Of a DNA stretch of 21,048 bases, positions 1 to 10,037 are shown piece after piece (position 1 is the first letter of the stretch; every line of letters begins with the position of its first letter). The DNA lies in assembly GCA_008704415.1 (NCBI GenBank), contig VXIS01000525.1, positions 1 to 21,048 of the forward strand, written 5' to 3'. The notes under the pieces are model-generated. The model did no database searches and was not told the origin of the DNA. It worked only from the letters and a program-made list of their open reading frames with translations. This DNA is from Sphaerosporella brunnea (lineage: Eukaryota > Ascomycota > Pezizomycetes > Pezizales > Pyronemataceae). A program made the translations under genes and the position numbers.

Positions 1-2197
1 GGACGCTCACAAATAATACCGAGTCTGTAGAATACGCATTTCAAAACCTAATGCTATTGACCCACATCCCTAATACCAAACTTGTCTTTGTACCGTGGTG
101 GTTTTTTCAGGCATGAGTGTCTCACCACCAGCTGATCCCGGTGAGGAAGATTTAGAGGTTGGCTGAAGAACGGCGGATATCACGGAGGGAACTCGCTTTT
201 GCATTTTCATCGTAGGTTTGCGAGTTCACACTACTACTACTACTACTCTCAGGCAAGCAGTGTGTGAGGTTGGGAGCTGGCTACTTTCATCGCGCGATGT
301 GTTCAAAGCAGTTCCCCTTGATGGGGGTGCTGGACGCTTTTTGTCGAGGATGATGATGAGATGATGATGATGTTGATCATGATTGACAGTACGGCGATCG
401 TGCCCGCCCGCCCAGCAACTCGAGAGAGATACCGTAGCAATGCCCTATTCCAAGTTTTCAACATCATACATTTGGCATCGCAACAAACATAAAAAAACAG
501 GCACAGTTAACGCGCTGCGCGCTTCCCATGTGCGCGCGCATAGTAAATCAGCCGTTTCACAAAAGACCACATTTTTTTAATACGGCGGCAGCACTGCACG
601 TACCGAGAGGGGGGCTTTGTTATACTCTCTATAAGAATATTGTATCCAAGAACAAGCTCCCTATCAGAATACGCAGCGTCTCCGACCGTATTCTTCTAGA
701 GAGAGAGAGAGAGAGAGAGAGGAGTCGACTGTAGTAGTTAACTAGCCCACAGTAGAAAAACACACACAAGAAGAAAAATCATTGACCAGACCCCCAACAG
801 CCAGCAAGCAGCAGCAGCTTCCTCCCCACGAATCCTTTGAGTGCTCATCATGAACCCGCCCCTCCTCCTACCTCCTCCTATTCATCACCGCGCCCGCCCG
901 ACCGGAACCGGGCCGGATCGGGAAATCAACTGACTTGGCGTGCTCGCGCTTTACGTTAATTACCGACGTGTGTGTGTGTTAATGTGGTGTGTGGGTGTGG
1001 AAATGCACCCGTTCGGCAGGGCTGACGCCGCGGCAGCAGCAGCAGCAGCAGCTCACTACCACTATCGATCTAAGTACTGTACACGAGTATATGTAATATT
1101 ACAAGCTGCAAACGCCGCAGAACTTCCATCCATCACAGTGTCATCCGTCTTTCTACTAAGTACAAATATCTATCTTTCTAGGTATCTATGATGTATGTAT
1201 GCCTATATATATCAGATATACATTTTACGGCTATCCTCGACGAGGATACATACCTCCTAGGAATGTGTCTTTGCCTATCTACTACCGACCTACTCTAGGA
1301 AGAGGCTATAAGGCTGCATGCAGCAGAGAGAGAGCCATCCTCATATGAGATATGTGTATGTCATCCCCAGTGTATCATGAGATGATGTTCGGTTCAAGAA
1401 TTCGGCACATCACATGTCGCTGGCACCTCGGTGTATCACTCTACTACTCTAGCTGCTGCAGTGCTTCGAGCTCGAGAGTCGAGGGTCAATAATTAGCCGC
1501 CATCGCACAACGAACGACAGGCAGCACTCGGTCCTGATCGCAGGGAAAGAAGAAGCAGGGCTGGTCAGCAGTGCTCTACGGAAGTAAATACATCGGCACA
1601 TGGGAAAATTAAATATCTACCCACCACACAAAAAGGAAAGAAAAATCGCCGGCGCACCGGCGGCGCGGTAAACCCCGCCAGGGTAAGGAATATGCGGGGA
1701 AAGAGACCGCGCGCAGGGAAACTGTGTCGATTCCATATGAGACCACTATGATAGCCCTGCAACACAACACACATCTCCTGCGGCTGTCAGCGCGCTAGGG
1801 ATAGCTGTGTAGCGACGAAAAGCTCGCATGTGTAACTGCAAGGCCCCACTCGTGGGGTAGGTATGAAGCATTATGCATGTATGTACGAGGAACGGCGGAG
1901 CGCATTTTGGCGGAAACAGAAAACGTCTGGGCCAGCATGACACTGCTGACCACAGTGACAGGGCGCGCGCTCACACAGATGGGCCTGAAAACTGTCGTCA
2001 GACCTTATGCTGAAGCATAATGAGCCTACGTACCGAGATTATGGTGTACCTACGCGATCCTCTCCACCTGACCGCATCATCTTTGTGTGTATACTTGCGT
2101 GGAACAATCGCAGCACTTCTAATGACGTTCTGCCTCACAACCGTGCTGCGCTCGGAAATCCTGGAACCCCTGAAAAGCTGCTATCGTGATATTTCTG
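1..2197. other. Non-coding mirror of 4686-6952
   Basis: No gene is supported here. The stretch is the inverted copy of the microsatellite-rich DNA downstream of YVH1. It includes an AG run (about 700-721), a TG-rich run (968-980), an AGC/GCA run (about 1032-1052) and a copy of the TA-flanked MITE (621-731). Short open frames here are not conserved in the other arm. Confidence 0.7.
621..731 (-). mobile_element. MITE copy in left palindrome arm
   Basis: This is the mirror of the element at 6174-6284, with indels. It ends in GTCGACTG followed by TA (732-733), and its internal segment (about 664-700) matches the GAATACG...CCGACCGTATTC core of the 9800-9973 MITE. It is not an independent insertion if the palindrome is an artefact. 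Confidence 0.6.
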
Positions 2198-3241
2198 CTA
2201 CACCTTAACTTGACCTCATCTACTTTGCTGTCGAGCAGACTGATGCCCCAGGCATTTACCCACTCGCGCAGCGCACTTGATGCCAGACCAGTCATATGAC
2301 CCAACTTTAGATTTGCATTTCGGCATTCGAACTTGCCGTCGAGTTTTGATTGCTCCAAATTCGGCTCATCCAGGACATAGGTTCGACGACGTGATGCGAG
2401 CAACATTCCTTCGCTGCCTGGCGATTTTAGAAACATGTAGGGCCAAGAAGTCGAGGTAGCGAGGGTTGTCCTGCGCACGAGCTAAACTCGCTTCTCTATC
2501 GGATCAACGGGAAGGTTATACTGCACTTCCTCACACCGCAACTCTATCACTCGTCACGGGTGTTCTCCCGTGATCTCTCAATTTTTTCTCTTCGTTTCGG
2601 AAGTGTATTTCTTCGGATCCGGAGCTGCCGACTCGTTTACCTCATCTTGTACAGCCACGCTGTAATAGTGATCAGCCAGATTGGCCGTGTACTGCATCTG
2701 GTGGTAAATCTCCACTGACTCATGAGCCACTGCATTCGGCTCAACACAACTGACGGCCTGTCGGATCAGCTGAACGGCTCCTTGAGCATCAAGCTGACGA
2801 GACTGCATCAAGTAGGTCGCAGATAGTTGCAGAGCGCGACTTGCCCATCGCGCTGACGACAAGATATGTCAAAGACGGCATCACGTGGGCGCAGCTGCTG
2901 GGGCCTACCAGTGGACAATACGCCCTCACCGTTTTTCAGCGCAGTGAAATGACTGCGTGGTGTGGGGAATGTTCAATGAGGTTCTCATTGTCATGTCGTC
3001 CGCTCAATCACAAGGTGCTCATATCCTCGAAGAGCTTCCTAGTCGAGAGGCTGCCGCAACACGTCACCTATATGGCTGATTGACCGCTGTTTCAGACCTG
3101 TTTGCTTGCAGGCGTACATGCTGTTTGCGCTCGCGAAATGAACTACCGCTCTACCGCAAACTGAAGGACATTCCAGACGCCAGACGGAAGAGCGGTACCC
3201 TCCATGTCGCGCTGCCTCATCTCCAGGAATGCGGTCAGCAT
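2198..3241 (-). pseudogene. Degraded mirror copy of YVH1
   Basis: This is the inverted counterpart of the intact YVH1 at 3609-4685. The start (ATG complement at 3239-3241) and stop (TAG complement at 2198-2200) are both recognisable. Pieces of the protein survive: AYLMQSRQLDAQGA-like residues near 2800 and IYHQMQYTANLAD near 2690. They lie in changing frames because of many single-base deletions, such as those that break the region around 2590-2670. The zinc-binding C-terminal half is also split between frames. The damage does not spare codon positions and is equally dense in the flanking non-coding DNA, so I read it as sequence error in a fold-back copy rather than decay of a paralogue. A genuine pseudogene is the alternative. 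Confidence 0.75.
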
Positions 3242-3398
3242 AGTATCAAAAGGGGTTGTTGGCGGGTCACAGTTTCGAACTCGAGCTGGACGGCTCGTGA
3301 GGTCAGGATTCTGAAGGAGATAGCGACACCTGTCTCGTAATGTGGCATGCGAAACGGTCTCGCAGAGCGGTTACCGGTATCGTGACGATAAGGCGTGC

Positions 3399-3455
3399 TC
3401 CGCCCCACACCGGTCGTTTTAACTGACGCTTAAAAAAAAAGTTGCGAGCTCTCCC
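3399..3455. other. Unpaired spacer at centre of palindrome 1
   Basis: These 57 nt lie between the two arms and do not pair with each other. They include an A9 run at 3432-3440. I do not recognise a sequencing adapter or a transposon end in them. The spacer lies about 150 bp upstream of the YVH1 start. Confidence 0.8.
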
Positions 3456-3608
3456 GCACGCCTTATCGTCCGATAACCGATAACCGCTGCGAGACCGTTT
3501 CGCAGCCACATCCGAGACCAGGTGTCGCTATCTCCTTCAGATCCTGACCTCCCGAGACGTCAGCTCGAGTTCGAAACTGTGACCCGCCAACAACCCACTT
3601 TGATAACT

Positions 3609-4685
3609 ATGCTTGACCGCATTCCTGGAGATGAGGAGCTCTACATTGGAGGGTACCGCTTTCCCGTCTGGGCTTCTTGGAAGTCCTTCAGTTTGCGGTA
3701 GATCGGGTAGTTAATTTTCGGGAGTGCACAGCATGTACGCCCTGCAAGCAAAAACAGGTCTGAAAACAGCGGCAATCAGCCATATGGTGAGTGTGTTGCG
3801 GCAGCCTCTCGACAGGAAGCTCTTCGAGGGATATGAGCACCTTGTGATTGAGGCGGACGACATGGACAATGAGAACCTCATTGAACATTTCCCCAACACC
3901 AACGCATTCATTTCCACTGCGCTGAAAAACGGTGGAGTGGTATTTGTCCACTGGTAGGCCCCCAGCCAGCTGCGCCCCACGTGATGCCGTCTTTGACATA
4001 TCTTGTCTTCAGCGCGATGGGCAAGTCGCGCTCTGCAACTATCCTGGCGGCATACTTGATGCAGTCTCGTCAGCTTGATGCTCAAGGAGCCGTTCAGCTG
4101 ATCCGACAGGCCCGTCATTTTGTTGAGCCGAATGCAGGCTTCATGGAGCAGTTGGAGATTTACCACCAGATGCAGTACACGGCCAATCTGGCTGATCACC
4201 CTATTTACCAGCGGTGGCTGTACAAGATGGAGGTAAAAACGAGTCGGGCAGCTCCGGATCCGAAGAAAATACACTTCCGAAACGAAGAGAAAAAAATTGA
4301 GGAGATCACGGGAGAAACACCGGGACAGAGGATAGAGTTGCGGTGTAGGAAGTGCAGGTATAATCTTCCCGTTGATCCGATAGAGAAGCGAGTTAAGCTC
4401 GTGCGCAGGACAACCCTCGCTACCTCGGACTTCTTGGCCCTACATGTTTCTAAATCTGCCCAGGCAGCGAAGGAATGTTGCTCGCATCACTTCGTCGAAC
4501 CTATGTCCTGGATGAGGCCCGAATTTGAGCAATCAAAACTCGACGGAAAGTTCGAATGCCCGAAATGCAAATCTAAAGTTGGGTCATATGACTGGTCTGG
4601 CATCAAGTGCTCCTGCGGCGAGTGGGTAAATCCGGGCATCAGTCTGGCTCGCAGCAAAGTAGATGAGGTCAAGGTTAAGGTGTAG
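3609..4685 (+). CDS. YVH1: Dual-specificity phosphatase Yvh1 (DUSP12 family), three exons
   Basis: Exons 3609-3652, 3732-3953 and 4013-4685 join in frame to 312 aa, close to the usual family length (about 330-360). The introns (79 and 59 nt) start with GTACCG and GTAGGC and end in CACAG and TTCAG. The first splice gives ...LYIGG-MYALQAK. The second restores the phosphatase signature HCAMGKSRS, with catalytic Cys89 built across the intron and Arg95. The probable general acid is Asp57 or Asp58. The C-terminal zinc domain is complete: C200/C203, a CCSHH block at 244-248, C271/C274 and C288/C290, with the conserved EPMSWMRPE at 251-259. In yeast, Yvh1 joins late pre-60S ribosomes and releases Mrt4, through the zinc domain rather than the phosphatase activity. 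The start at 3609 is the only ATG giving the IPGDEELYIGG opening typical of the family. Identity is very secure; exon edges are well supported. Confidence 0.95.
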
Positions 4686-6952
4686 CAGAAATATCACGAT
4701 AGCAGCTTTTCTGGGGTTTCCAGGGATTTCCGAGCGCAGCAAGGTTGTGAGGCAGAAACGTAATTAGAAAGTGCTGCGATTGTTCCACGCAAGTATACAC
4801 ACAAAGATGATGCGGTCAAGGTTGAAGATGGATCGATAGGGTTACACCATAATCTCGGTACGTATGCATCATTTTATGCTTCAGCATAAGGTTCTGACGA
4901 CAGTTTCAGGCCCATCTGTGTGAGCGCGGCCCCTGTCACTGTGGTCAGCAGTGTCATGCTGGCCCAGACGTTTCTGTTTTCCGCCAAATGCTGCCTCCGC
5001 CGTTCCTCGTACATACATGCATAATGCTTCATACCTACCCCACGAGGTGGACTTGCAGTTACACATGCGAGCTTTTTTCGTCCGCTATCCCTAGCGCGCT
5101 GACAGCCGCGGAGATGGTGTGTTGTGGCAAGGGCTATCATAGTGGTTTCATATGGAATCGACACCAGTTTCCCTGCGCCGGTCTTTCCCCGCATATTCCT
5201 TCCCTGGCGGGGGTTTACCCGCCGCCGGTGGCGCCGGCGATTTTTCTTTCCCTTTTTGTGTGGTGGGTTAGATATTTAATTTTTCCAATGTGCCGATGTA
5301 TTTTACTTCCGTAGAGCACTGCTGACCAGCCCCTGCTTCTTCTTTCCCTCCGATCAAGACCCGGTGCTGCCCTGTCGTTCGTTGTGCGTGCCGGCTAATT
5401 ATTGACCCTCGACTCTCGAGCTCCGAAGCCACTGCAGCGCTAGAGTAGTAGAGTGATACACAGAGGTGCCAGCGAACATGTGATGTGCCGAATTTCTTGA
5501 ACCGAAACATCATCTCATGATCACTGGGGGAGATACATACATATCTCATATGATGGATGGCTCCTCTCTGCTGCATGCAGCCTTATATCTCTTCCTAGAG
5601 TAGGTCGGTAGTAGATAGGCAAAGACATTCCTAGGAGGTATGTATCCTCCGTCGGAGGTAGCCGTAAAATGTTATATCTGATATATATATGCATACATAC
5701 ATCATAGATACCTAGAAAGATAGATATTTGTACTTAGTAGAAATGACGGATGACACTGGTGATGATGGAAGTTCCTTGCGGCGTTTGCAGCTTGTAATTA
5801 TTACATATAACTCGTGTACAGTACTTAGATCGATAGTGGTAGTGAGCTGCTGCTGCTGCTGCTGCCGCCGGCGTCAGCCCTGTCGAAAACGGGTGCATTT
5901 CCCACACCACACACACATACACACACACACGTCGGTAAATTAAGTAAAGCGCAGCCGCAAAGTCAGTTGATTTCCCGATCCGGCCCGGTTCCGGGCTCGG
6001 GCGGGGCGCGGTGATGAATAGTAGGAGGTAGGAGGAGGGGCGGGTTCATGGATGAGCACTCGGATTCGTGGGGAAGGAAGCTGCTTGCTTGCTTGCTTGC
6101 TGTTGGGGGGTCTGGTCAATGATTTTTTTCTTGTTTTTTTTTTTTTTTTCTACTGTGGGCTAGTTAACTACTACAGTCGACTCCCTCTCTCTCTCTCTCT
6201 CTCTCTAGAAGAATACGGTCGGGACCGCTGGGGGCGTATTCTGATAGGGAGATTGTTCTTGTATACAATATTCTTATAGAGAGTATAACAAAGCCCCCCT
6301 CTCCAGGTACGGCAGTGCTTGCCCCGGGGGGGGGGGTTTAAAAAAAAATGTGGTCTTTTTGGAAAGGGCTGATTTACTTAATGCCGCACACATGGGAAGC
6401 GCGCAGCGCGTTTAAATGTGCCTTGTTTTTTTTTTTTTTTTTTTTTTGTTTTTGCGATGCCAAATGTAATGAATGTTTGAAAAACTTTGGAATAGGGCAT
6501 TGCTACGGTATTCTCTCTGAGTTGCTGGGCGGGCGGGCCATCGATCGCCGTACTGTCAATCATGATCAACATCATCATCATCCTCATCATCATCCTCGAC
6601 AAAAAGCGTCCAGCACCCCCCAAATCAAGGGGAACTGCTTTGAACAATCGCGCCGATGAAAGTAGCCAGCTCCCAACTCTCACACACTGCCTTGCCTGAA
6701 GAAGTAGTAGTAGTAGTAGTGTGAACTCGCAAACCTACGATGAAAATGCAAAAAGCGAGTTCCCTCCGTGATATCCGCCGTTCTTCAGCCAACCTCTAAA
6801 TCTTCCTCACCGGGATCAGCTGGTGGTGATGACACTTCATGCCTGAAAAACCACCACGGTACAAAGACAAGTTTGGTATTAGGGAGTGGGTCAATAGGCA
6901 TTAGGTTTTGAAATGCGTATTCTACAGACTACGGGTATTATTTGTGGCGTCC
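4686..6952. other. Microsatellite-rich non-coding DNA downstream of YVH1
   Basis: No gene is supported in these 2.3 kb. The open frames present are short, low in complexity and not conserved in the mirror arm. The stretch holds (GCT)7 at 5846-5866, CA runs near 5907-5930, GCTT repeats near 6081-6099, T16 at 6134-6149, CT repeats at 6185-6207, T22 at 6426-6447, CAT/ATC repeats near 6569-6597 and AGT repeats near 6702-6720. One short TA-flanked MITE lies at 6174-6284. Confidence 0.7.
6174..6284 (+). mobile_element. Short MITE related to the one nested in the hAT element
   Basis: It begins TA-CAGTCGACTC (TA at 6172-6173), the same terminus as the MITE at 9800-9973. It continues through the shared core GAATACGGTCGGGACCGC at about 6211-6228, then GCGTATTCTGATAGGGAGAT (about 6234-6253) and TATACAATATTCTTATAGAG (6262-6281), in the order seen in the reverse complement of that element. 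The far terminus reads GAGTATA instead of GAGTCGACTGTA, and about 60 nt of the middle is missing, so it is a degraded or truncated family member. The CT microsatellite (6185-6207) has expanded inside its left end. Confidence 0.65.
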
Positions 6953-7297
6953 TTAACGAACACGTAGTATATCAACTGGGGACATTTCCCGTAATTTTGT
7001 ATTATAAAGATCCCGATTAGCAACATCGCACAGAAGTGTACCCTTAGCACTACGGCAGATCTACCGGGACGGCGGTTAACTCCAATTCGAGTGATAGTGC
7101 CTACTGCACACAACTCCAACACCAGTCGTGTCTCGTCACTGCCTGGGTTTGGGGACTTTGAAGGGTCATCCCCAGCGGGTAAGTTTTACTCGATAGCGGG
7201 CGACGTATCCGGAGACGGGATCGTCGAAGACGCAGCGGTTGGGCAAGGGTAATGACGTCCAGTCGCAACGCACCTGAACAACAACACCACCCTTACG
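6953..7297. other. Spacer with no recognised gene
   Basis: Nothing recognisable was seen on either strand. It may contain the untranslated 5' part and terminal repeat of the pogo-type element that follows, but I could not find a convincing terminal inverted repeat. Confidence 0.5.
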
Positions 7298-8720
7298 ATG
7301 CCGCAACGACGCCATAAAAAAGCCGAATCGGGAGGAGAGAATAGCCAAAGCACTCACGGACCTTGGGGAGCATCCAGAGGCGAAGATAAAGCATGTAGCA
7401 GACCATTGGGGGGGATCCATAGGAACACCCTCCACAACCCGCCTCTCCCGCCCAGCCAGAGAATGCCCACCAGAATGAGCAAACCCTAACCCTGGAGGTG
7501 GAGAACGAAATGGTAACGCTGGATTGAGGATAGAAGACGCGTTGGGGGTTCGCGCCGAGTGCGGCAGATGGCACTTGAGATCGTGAACCGGCGTGGGGGA
7601 CAACCCTAAGCGACTATCGGTGACCACTTCACCACTGGCATGCGCACCACCCAGAGGTCAGTACAAAGGTTGCACGAGCTGTGGGGTGCGATAGAGTTGC
7701 AGCGGTGAACGTCGACACAGTAAAGGACCACTTTGAAAGCTTTCAACTCTCATCTGCCGTAACAAGATCCAGCCGGAAAACATGTGGAACATGGATGAGA
7801 AGGGGTTCATGATGGGGGCAAGGCGACAAGCTGGCGATCACTCGGACGAGGGTCAAAACACACCGCAGAAATCTCAACAGGGCGACCGCGAGTGGGTGAC
7901 GTTGATTGCCAGTGAGTGTGTCAACGCGATCTCCAAGCCTTTTAGATCTACACTGGTGAGAAACACTATATGAGGTGGCACAAGGATCTTGATATCCACC
8001 CCAATACTTCCTTCTACTTGACTGAATACAGTTGGACAAAAGACTGGGTGGCGATTGAGTCGACAGCAGGTCCTCACCCACCCCCAGCTTGCGTTACTAT
8101 TTCACAAGCACCCGACATCCCCACCACTCCTAGAAGGCCTCCGACCGTGTGGACAAGTCTATGGCGGTGGTGCAGCAGATTAAATCAAAAGAACCAACCA
8201 CCATAGAGGAGGCCCAAGAGGTGATTAGAGATCTCAGTTCGAAAGGTCAATCTCTTGAAGCACGGCTGGGAATCCGTGGAGCCGCGCTCAAACAGGTTTT
8301 CTCTCGCAAAAATCCTTTGAAACCAAGCTGGAAAGTTCTCTCTACCCCGAGATTTGCTACCTAGAAGTCCCTCCAGGAGGCGCAGGTAGCCCGGAAGCCC
8401 GGGAGCACCCCCCCCCCCCCCAACACCCTAAAGTGGGCAAAGGCAAAGGTAAACACAAGGCAAGAGCGGGTGGTCTTGCTGCTTCAAAGGGCAAGCGAAG
8501 GGCTAGGCGCAATGAGGATGTCATAGAGCCACAAGATAGTGGAGTGAGAGGTGGATTACCTGATGCGTGGTATGGAGGATGGCTCAGAGATGGAGGTTGA
8601 TGAGGAGGCAGAGGAGGTGGAGGAGGATATTCTACTTGCTGATCAAGTGGAAATGCGGTCTGGAGGGCTCAGCGAAGTGCCTGTTGCAAGGACAGGTCGG
8701 CAGGTATGGGAAGTGATGTT
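7298..8720 (+). pseudogene. Pogo/Fot1-type (DDE, CENP-B-like) transposase pseudogene
   Basis: Fragments lie in the family's order across several frames. A Psq-type helix-turn-helix (ERIAKALTDLGEHPEAKIKH, from 7335) passes through a frameshift in the G run at 7408-7414 into GIHRNTLHN. An AHQNEQTLTLEVENEM segment follows (about 7460-7512). The catalytic first-Asp motif IQPENMWNMDEKGFMMG starts at about 7767, then REWVTLIASECV (about 7887). GEKHYMRWHK and TSFYLTEYSWTKDW are in another frame (7955-8050). Sequence for the second Asp block (DGHxSH type) is missing, as if deleted near 8070-8100. A C-terminal segment follows (8149-8364), then a lysine-rich and an acidic tail (to about 8720). These enzymes cut and paste Tc1/mariner-superfamily DNA at TA sites. 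This copy is clearly inactive. Its element ends are not resolved. Confidence 0.85.
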
Positions 8721-9022
8721 CGAATCATGGGCTATCACTTGCTTGTGTTTTCTTCTTTTTCTTAAGGGGTTTGGCATTTCTTGCTTTACTATATCACATT
8801 ACAACCCTCGTTTTCTATTCTTTCAATTTCTCTCGTTATTTGACTGGGTGGTTGCTGTAAAGGTGCGTTTGGTGTGTGGCGCACGTGCACAACAGGCCAA
8901 CCGCTGCGCCGTCGACGATACACAGCCTTGACGAGTGCAGTCAAAAGTAAGGAAATCTAAGTTGCCCCCAGCAATTGGTAATACTGCCATAGTGCCAGTG
9001 CTAGCTTCCTTTTTCTCGACAG
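8721..9022. other. Spacer with no recognised gene
   Basis: AT-richer DNA between the transposase tail and the next open frames. No gene, repeat or site is supported. It may be the 3' flank of the pogo-type element. Confidence 0.4.
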
Positions 9023-9498
9023 CTATTGAATCCAGAAACACAACCCACTGGCAGACTCGTATACAGAGTCATAGTTCCCATATTTCTGCTTGAAGTTTAG
9101 CCGCCATATGCCATGCCTATTATTCCCATCAGACTCTAGTTTGATTTGTACCGACCCCAACCCAATTCCTCCCATCTTCCCAGATCTCCTCCCTTCCGGG
9201 TGATTATCTGCTCTATTAACCACTGCTTGCACATTTCATTGCATTGTGTGCTGTCGACATTTCCACCGCCAGACCCATACACAAATTCCTCTACCTTGCT
9301 GGCCGGTGGTGAACGCAATGCCTTGATAAACACCATGACAGTTTCCATGCTTGCAAGTCTTGATAGTTGGGAATTAGGTTCACCAGGAATGCAGTTGGGA
9401 TCCCATATTGCCATTTGGTCTTCCTTAATGTAGGCGGTCATGGAATGCCAGTTCGAGACTGCTTCAGCTTGTTTCGCGGGCTTGCTGCCACTGGCAGT
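9023..9498 (-). pseudogene. Unrecognised open frame interrupted by the hAT insertion
   Basis: On the minus strand a frame is open from the hAT edge (9498) to 9136, reading through SKPAKQAEAVSNWHS, MTAYIKEDQMAIWDPN and CNEMCKQWLIEQIITRK. A +1 shift near 9160-9170 leads into a second open stretch ending at 9023 (GSVQIKLESDGNNRHGIWRL). The composition looks protein-like, but I do not recognise a family. On the other side of the hAT element (11249 upward) the same frame hits a stop within about 45 nt, so the original gene, if any, was either already broken or had an intron there. It could be part of another mobile element. Low confidence that it is a gene. Confidence 0.3.
9491..9498 (+). repeat. 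hAT target-site duplication, left copy
   Basis: CTGGCAGT directly precedes the left TIR. It matches CTTGCAGT after the right TIR at 7 of 8 positions. Eight-bp duplications are the hallmark of hAT insertions. Confidence 0.75.
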
Positions 9499-9799
9499 CA
9501 GTGTTCCTAATAGCCAGCCCGCCCGTCGGGCTGACCGAAAAGACGGGCGGGCTGTTTGGGCTGCAGCCCACGCGGCGTAGTGTTGGGCACGAGCCGAGAT
9601 ATCCCGGGTACTCGTCCCGGGCCTAAATGACGAGCGAGACGAACGTTTTTTCTGGACGAGACGAGATATCCCGGGACGGATCTGATTAGGCGGCGATCAG
9701 GCCCGGGCACTCGTGAGTGATGAGTTATGAGTTCGGATCTAGGGTTGAGTGCACGAACGTGAGGCGAGAAGAGGATATAAGGTGCGGGGGCGGTAGATA

Positions 9800-9973
9800 C
9801 AGTCGACTCTCCCTATAACAATATTGTATATAAGAGCAATCTCCCTATGAGAATACGGGTGGCCGGTCCCGACCGAGTTTGTACGGGACAAGCCACTCTC
9901 TCTATAAGAATTTTCACTTTATAAGAATACGCCCCAGCGGTCGCGACCGTATTCGTATAGAGAGAGTCGACTG
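9800..9973 (+). mobile_element. Nested 174-bp MITE with TA duplication and CAGTCGACTCTC ends
   Basis: The element is bounded by TA on both sides (9798-9799 and 9974-9975). It has matching ends: CAGTCGACTCTCCCTATA at the left and TATAGAGAGAGTCGACTG at the right. TA duplications with such ends are typical of Tc1/mariner-pogo-type MITEs. The interior contains smaller inverted motifs (GGTCGCGACC near 9939; GGTCCCGACC near 9866) and repeated TATAAGAATA units. It sits between the hAT left end and the transposase start, so it inserted after the hAT element formed or was carried in its 5' region. No coding capacity. Confidence 0.85.
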
Positions 9974-10037
9974 TAGCTTCCTTTCTTCCTTTCTTCTACC
10001 ATTACACCGGCCTCAACTGCGTGCGTTGCGCTTCAAT

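Larger units (their letters stand above)
1..3398. repeat. Left arm of palindrome 1 (noisy inverted copy)
   Basis: This stretch is the reverse complement of 3456-6952. Position 1 pairs with about 6952 and the inner edge (GCGTGC, 3393-3398) pairs with GCACGC at 3456-3461. The arm is about 100 nt shorter than its partner. Differences are dense and mainly single-base deletions or insertions, often in homopolymers. One example is a 22-T run at 6426-6447 against about 7 A near 491-497. Reading frames that are open in the right arm are broken here. No C-to-T bias of the kind left by RIP is obvious. I infer a poorly corrected second pass of the same molecule rather than an independent locus. Confidence 0.93.
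3456..6952. repeat. Right arm of palindrome 1 (better copy)
   Basis: This is the inverted partner of 1-3398. It holds an intact YVH1 gene followed by a non-coding stretch rich in simple repeats. Coding integrity suggests it is close to the true sequence, although its long T runs (6134-6149 and 6426-6447) disagree with the other arm. The arm ends exactly where the left arm runs out at the window edge, so the true repeat could be longer. Confidence 0.93.

Noticed and set aside
3399..3455. Sequencing hairpin adapter in the palindrome spacers
   Set aside because: Neither this spacer nor 19590-19632 resembles an adapter I know, so adapter read-through is not shown directly, only inferred from layout.
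4988..5314. 108-codon open frame downstream of YVH1
   Set aside because: No family motif, odd composition, and not preserved as an equivalent frame in the mirror arm.
6052..6279. Open frame through poly-T and CT repeats
   Set aside because: The product is made of homopolymer and microsatellite translation and changes with the unreliable repeat lengths.
1..6952. RIP-mutated duplicate of YVH1
   Set aside because: Differences are mostly single-base indels spread over coding and non-coding DNA; no C-to-T/G-to-A excess is apparent by eye.
7482..7494. Telomere-like AACCCTAACCCTG
   Set aside because: Only two units, and they encode the NEQTLTLE segment of the pogo-type transposase relic. Not at a window end.
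7123..8945. Terminal inverted repeats for the pogo-type relic
   Set aside because: Only a weak partial match (CAGTCGTGTCTCGTCACTG against the complement of sequence near 8930) was seen; not good enough to set element ends.
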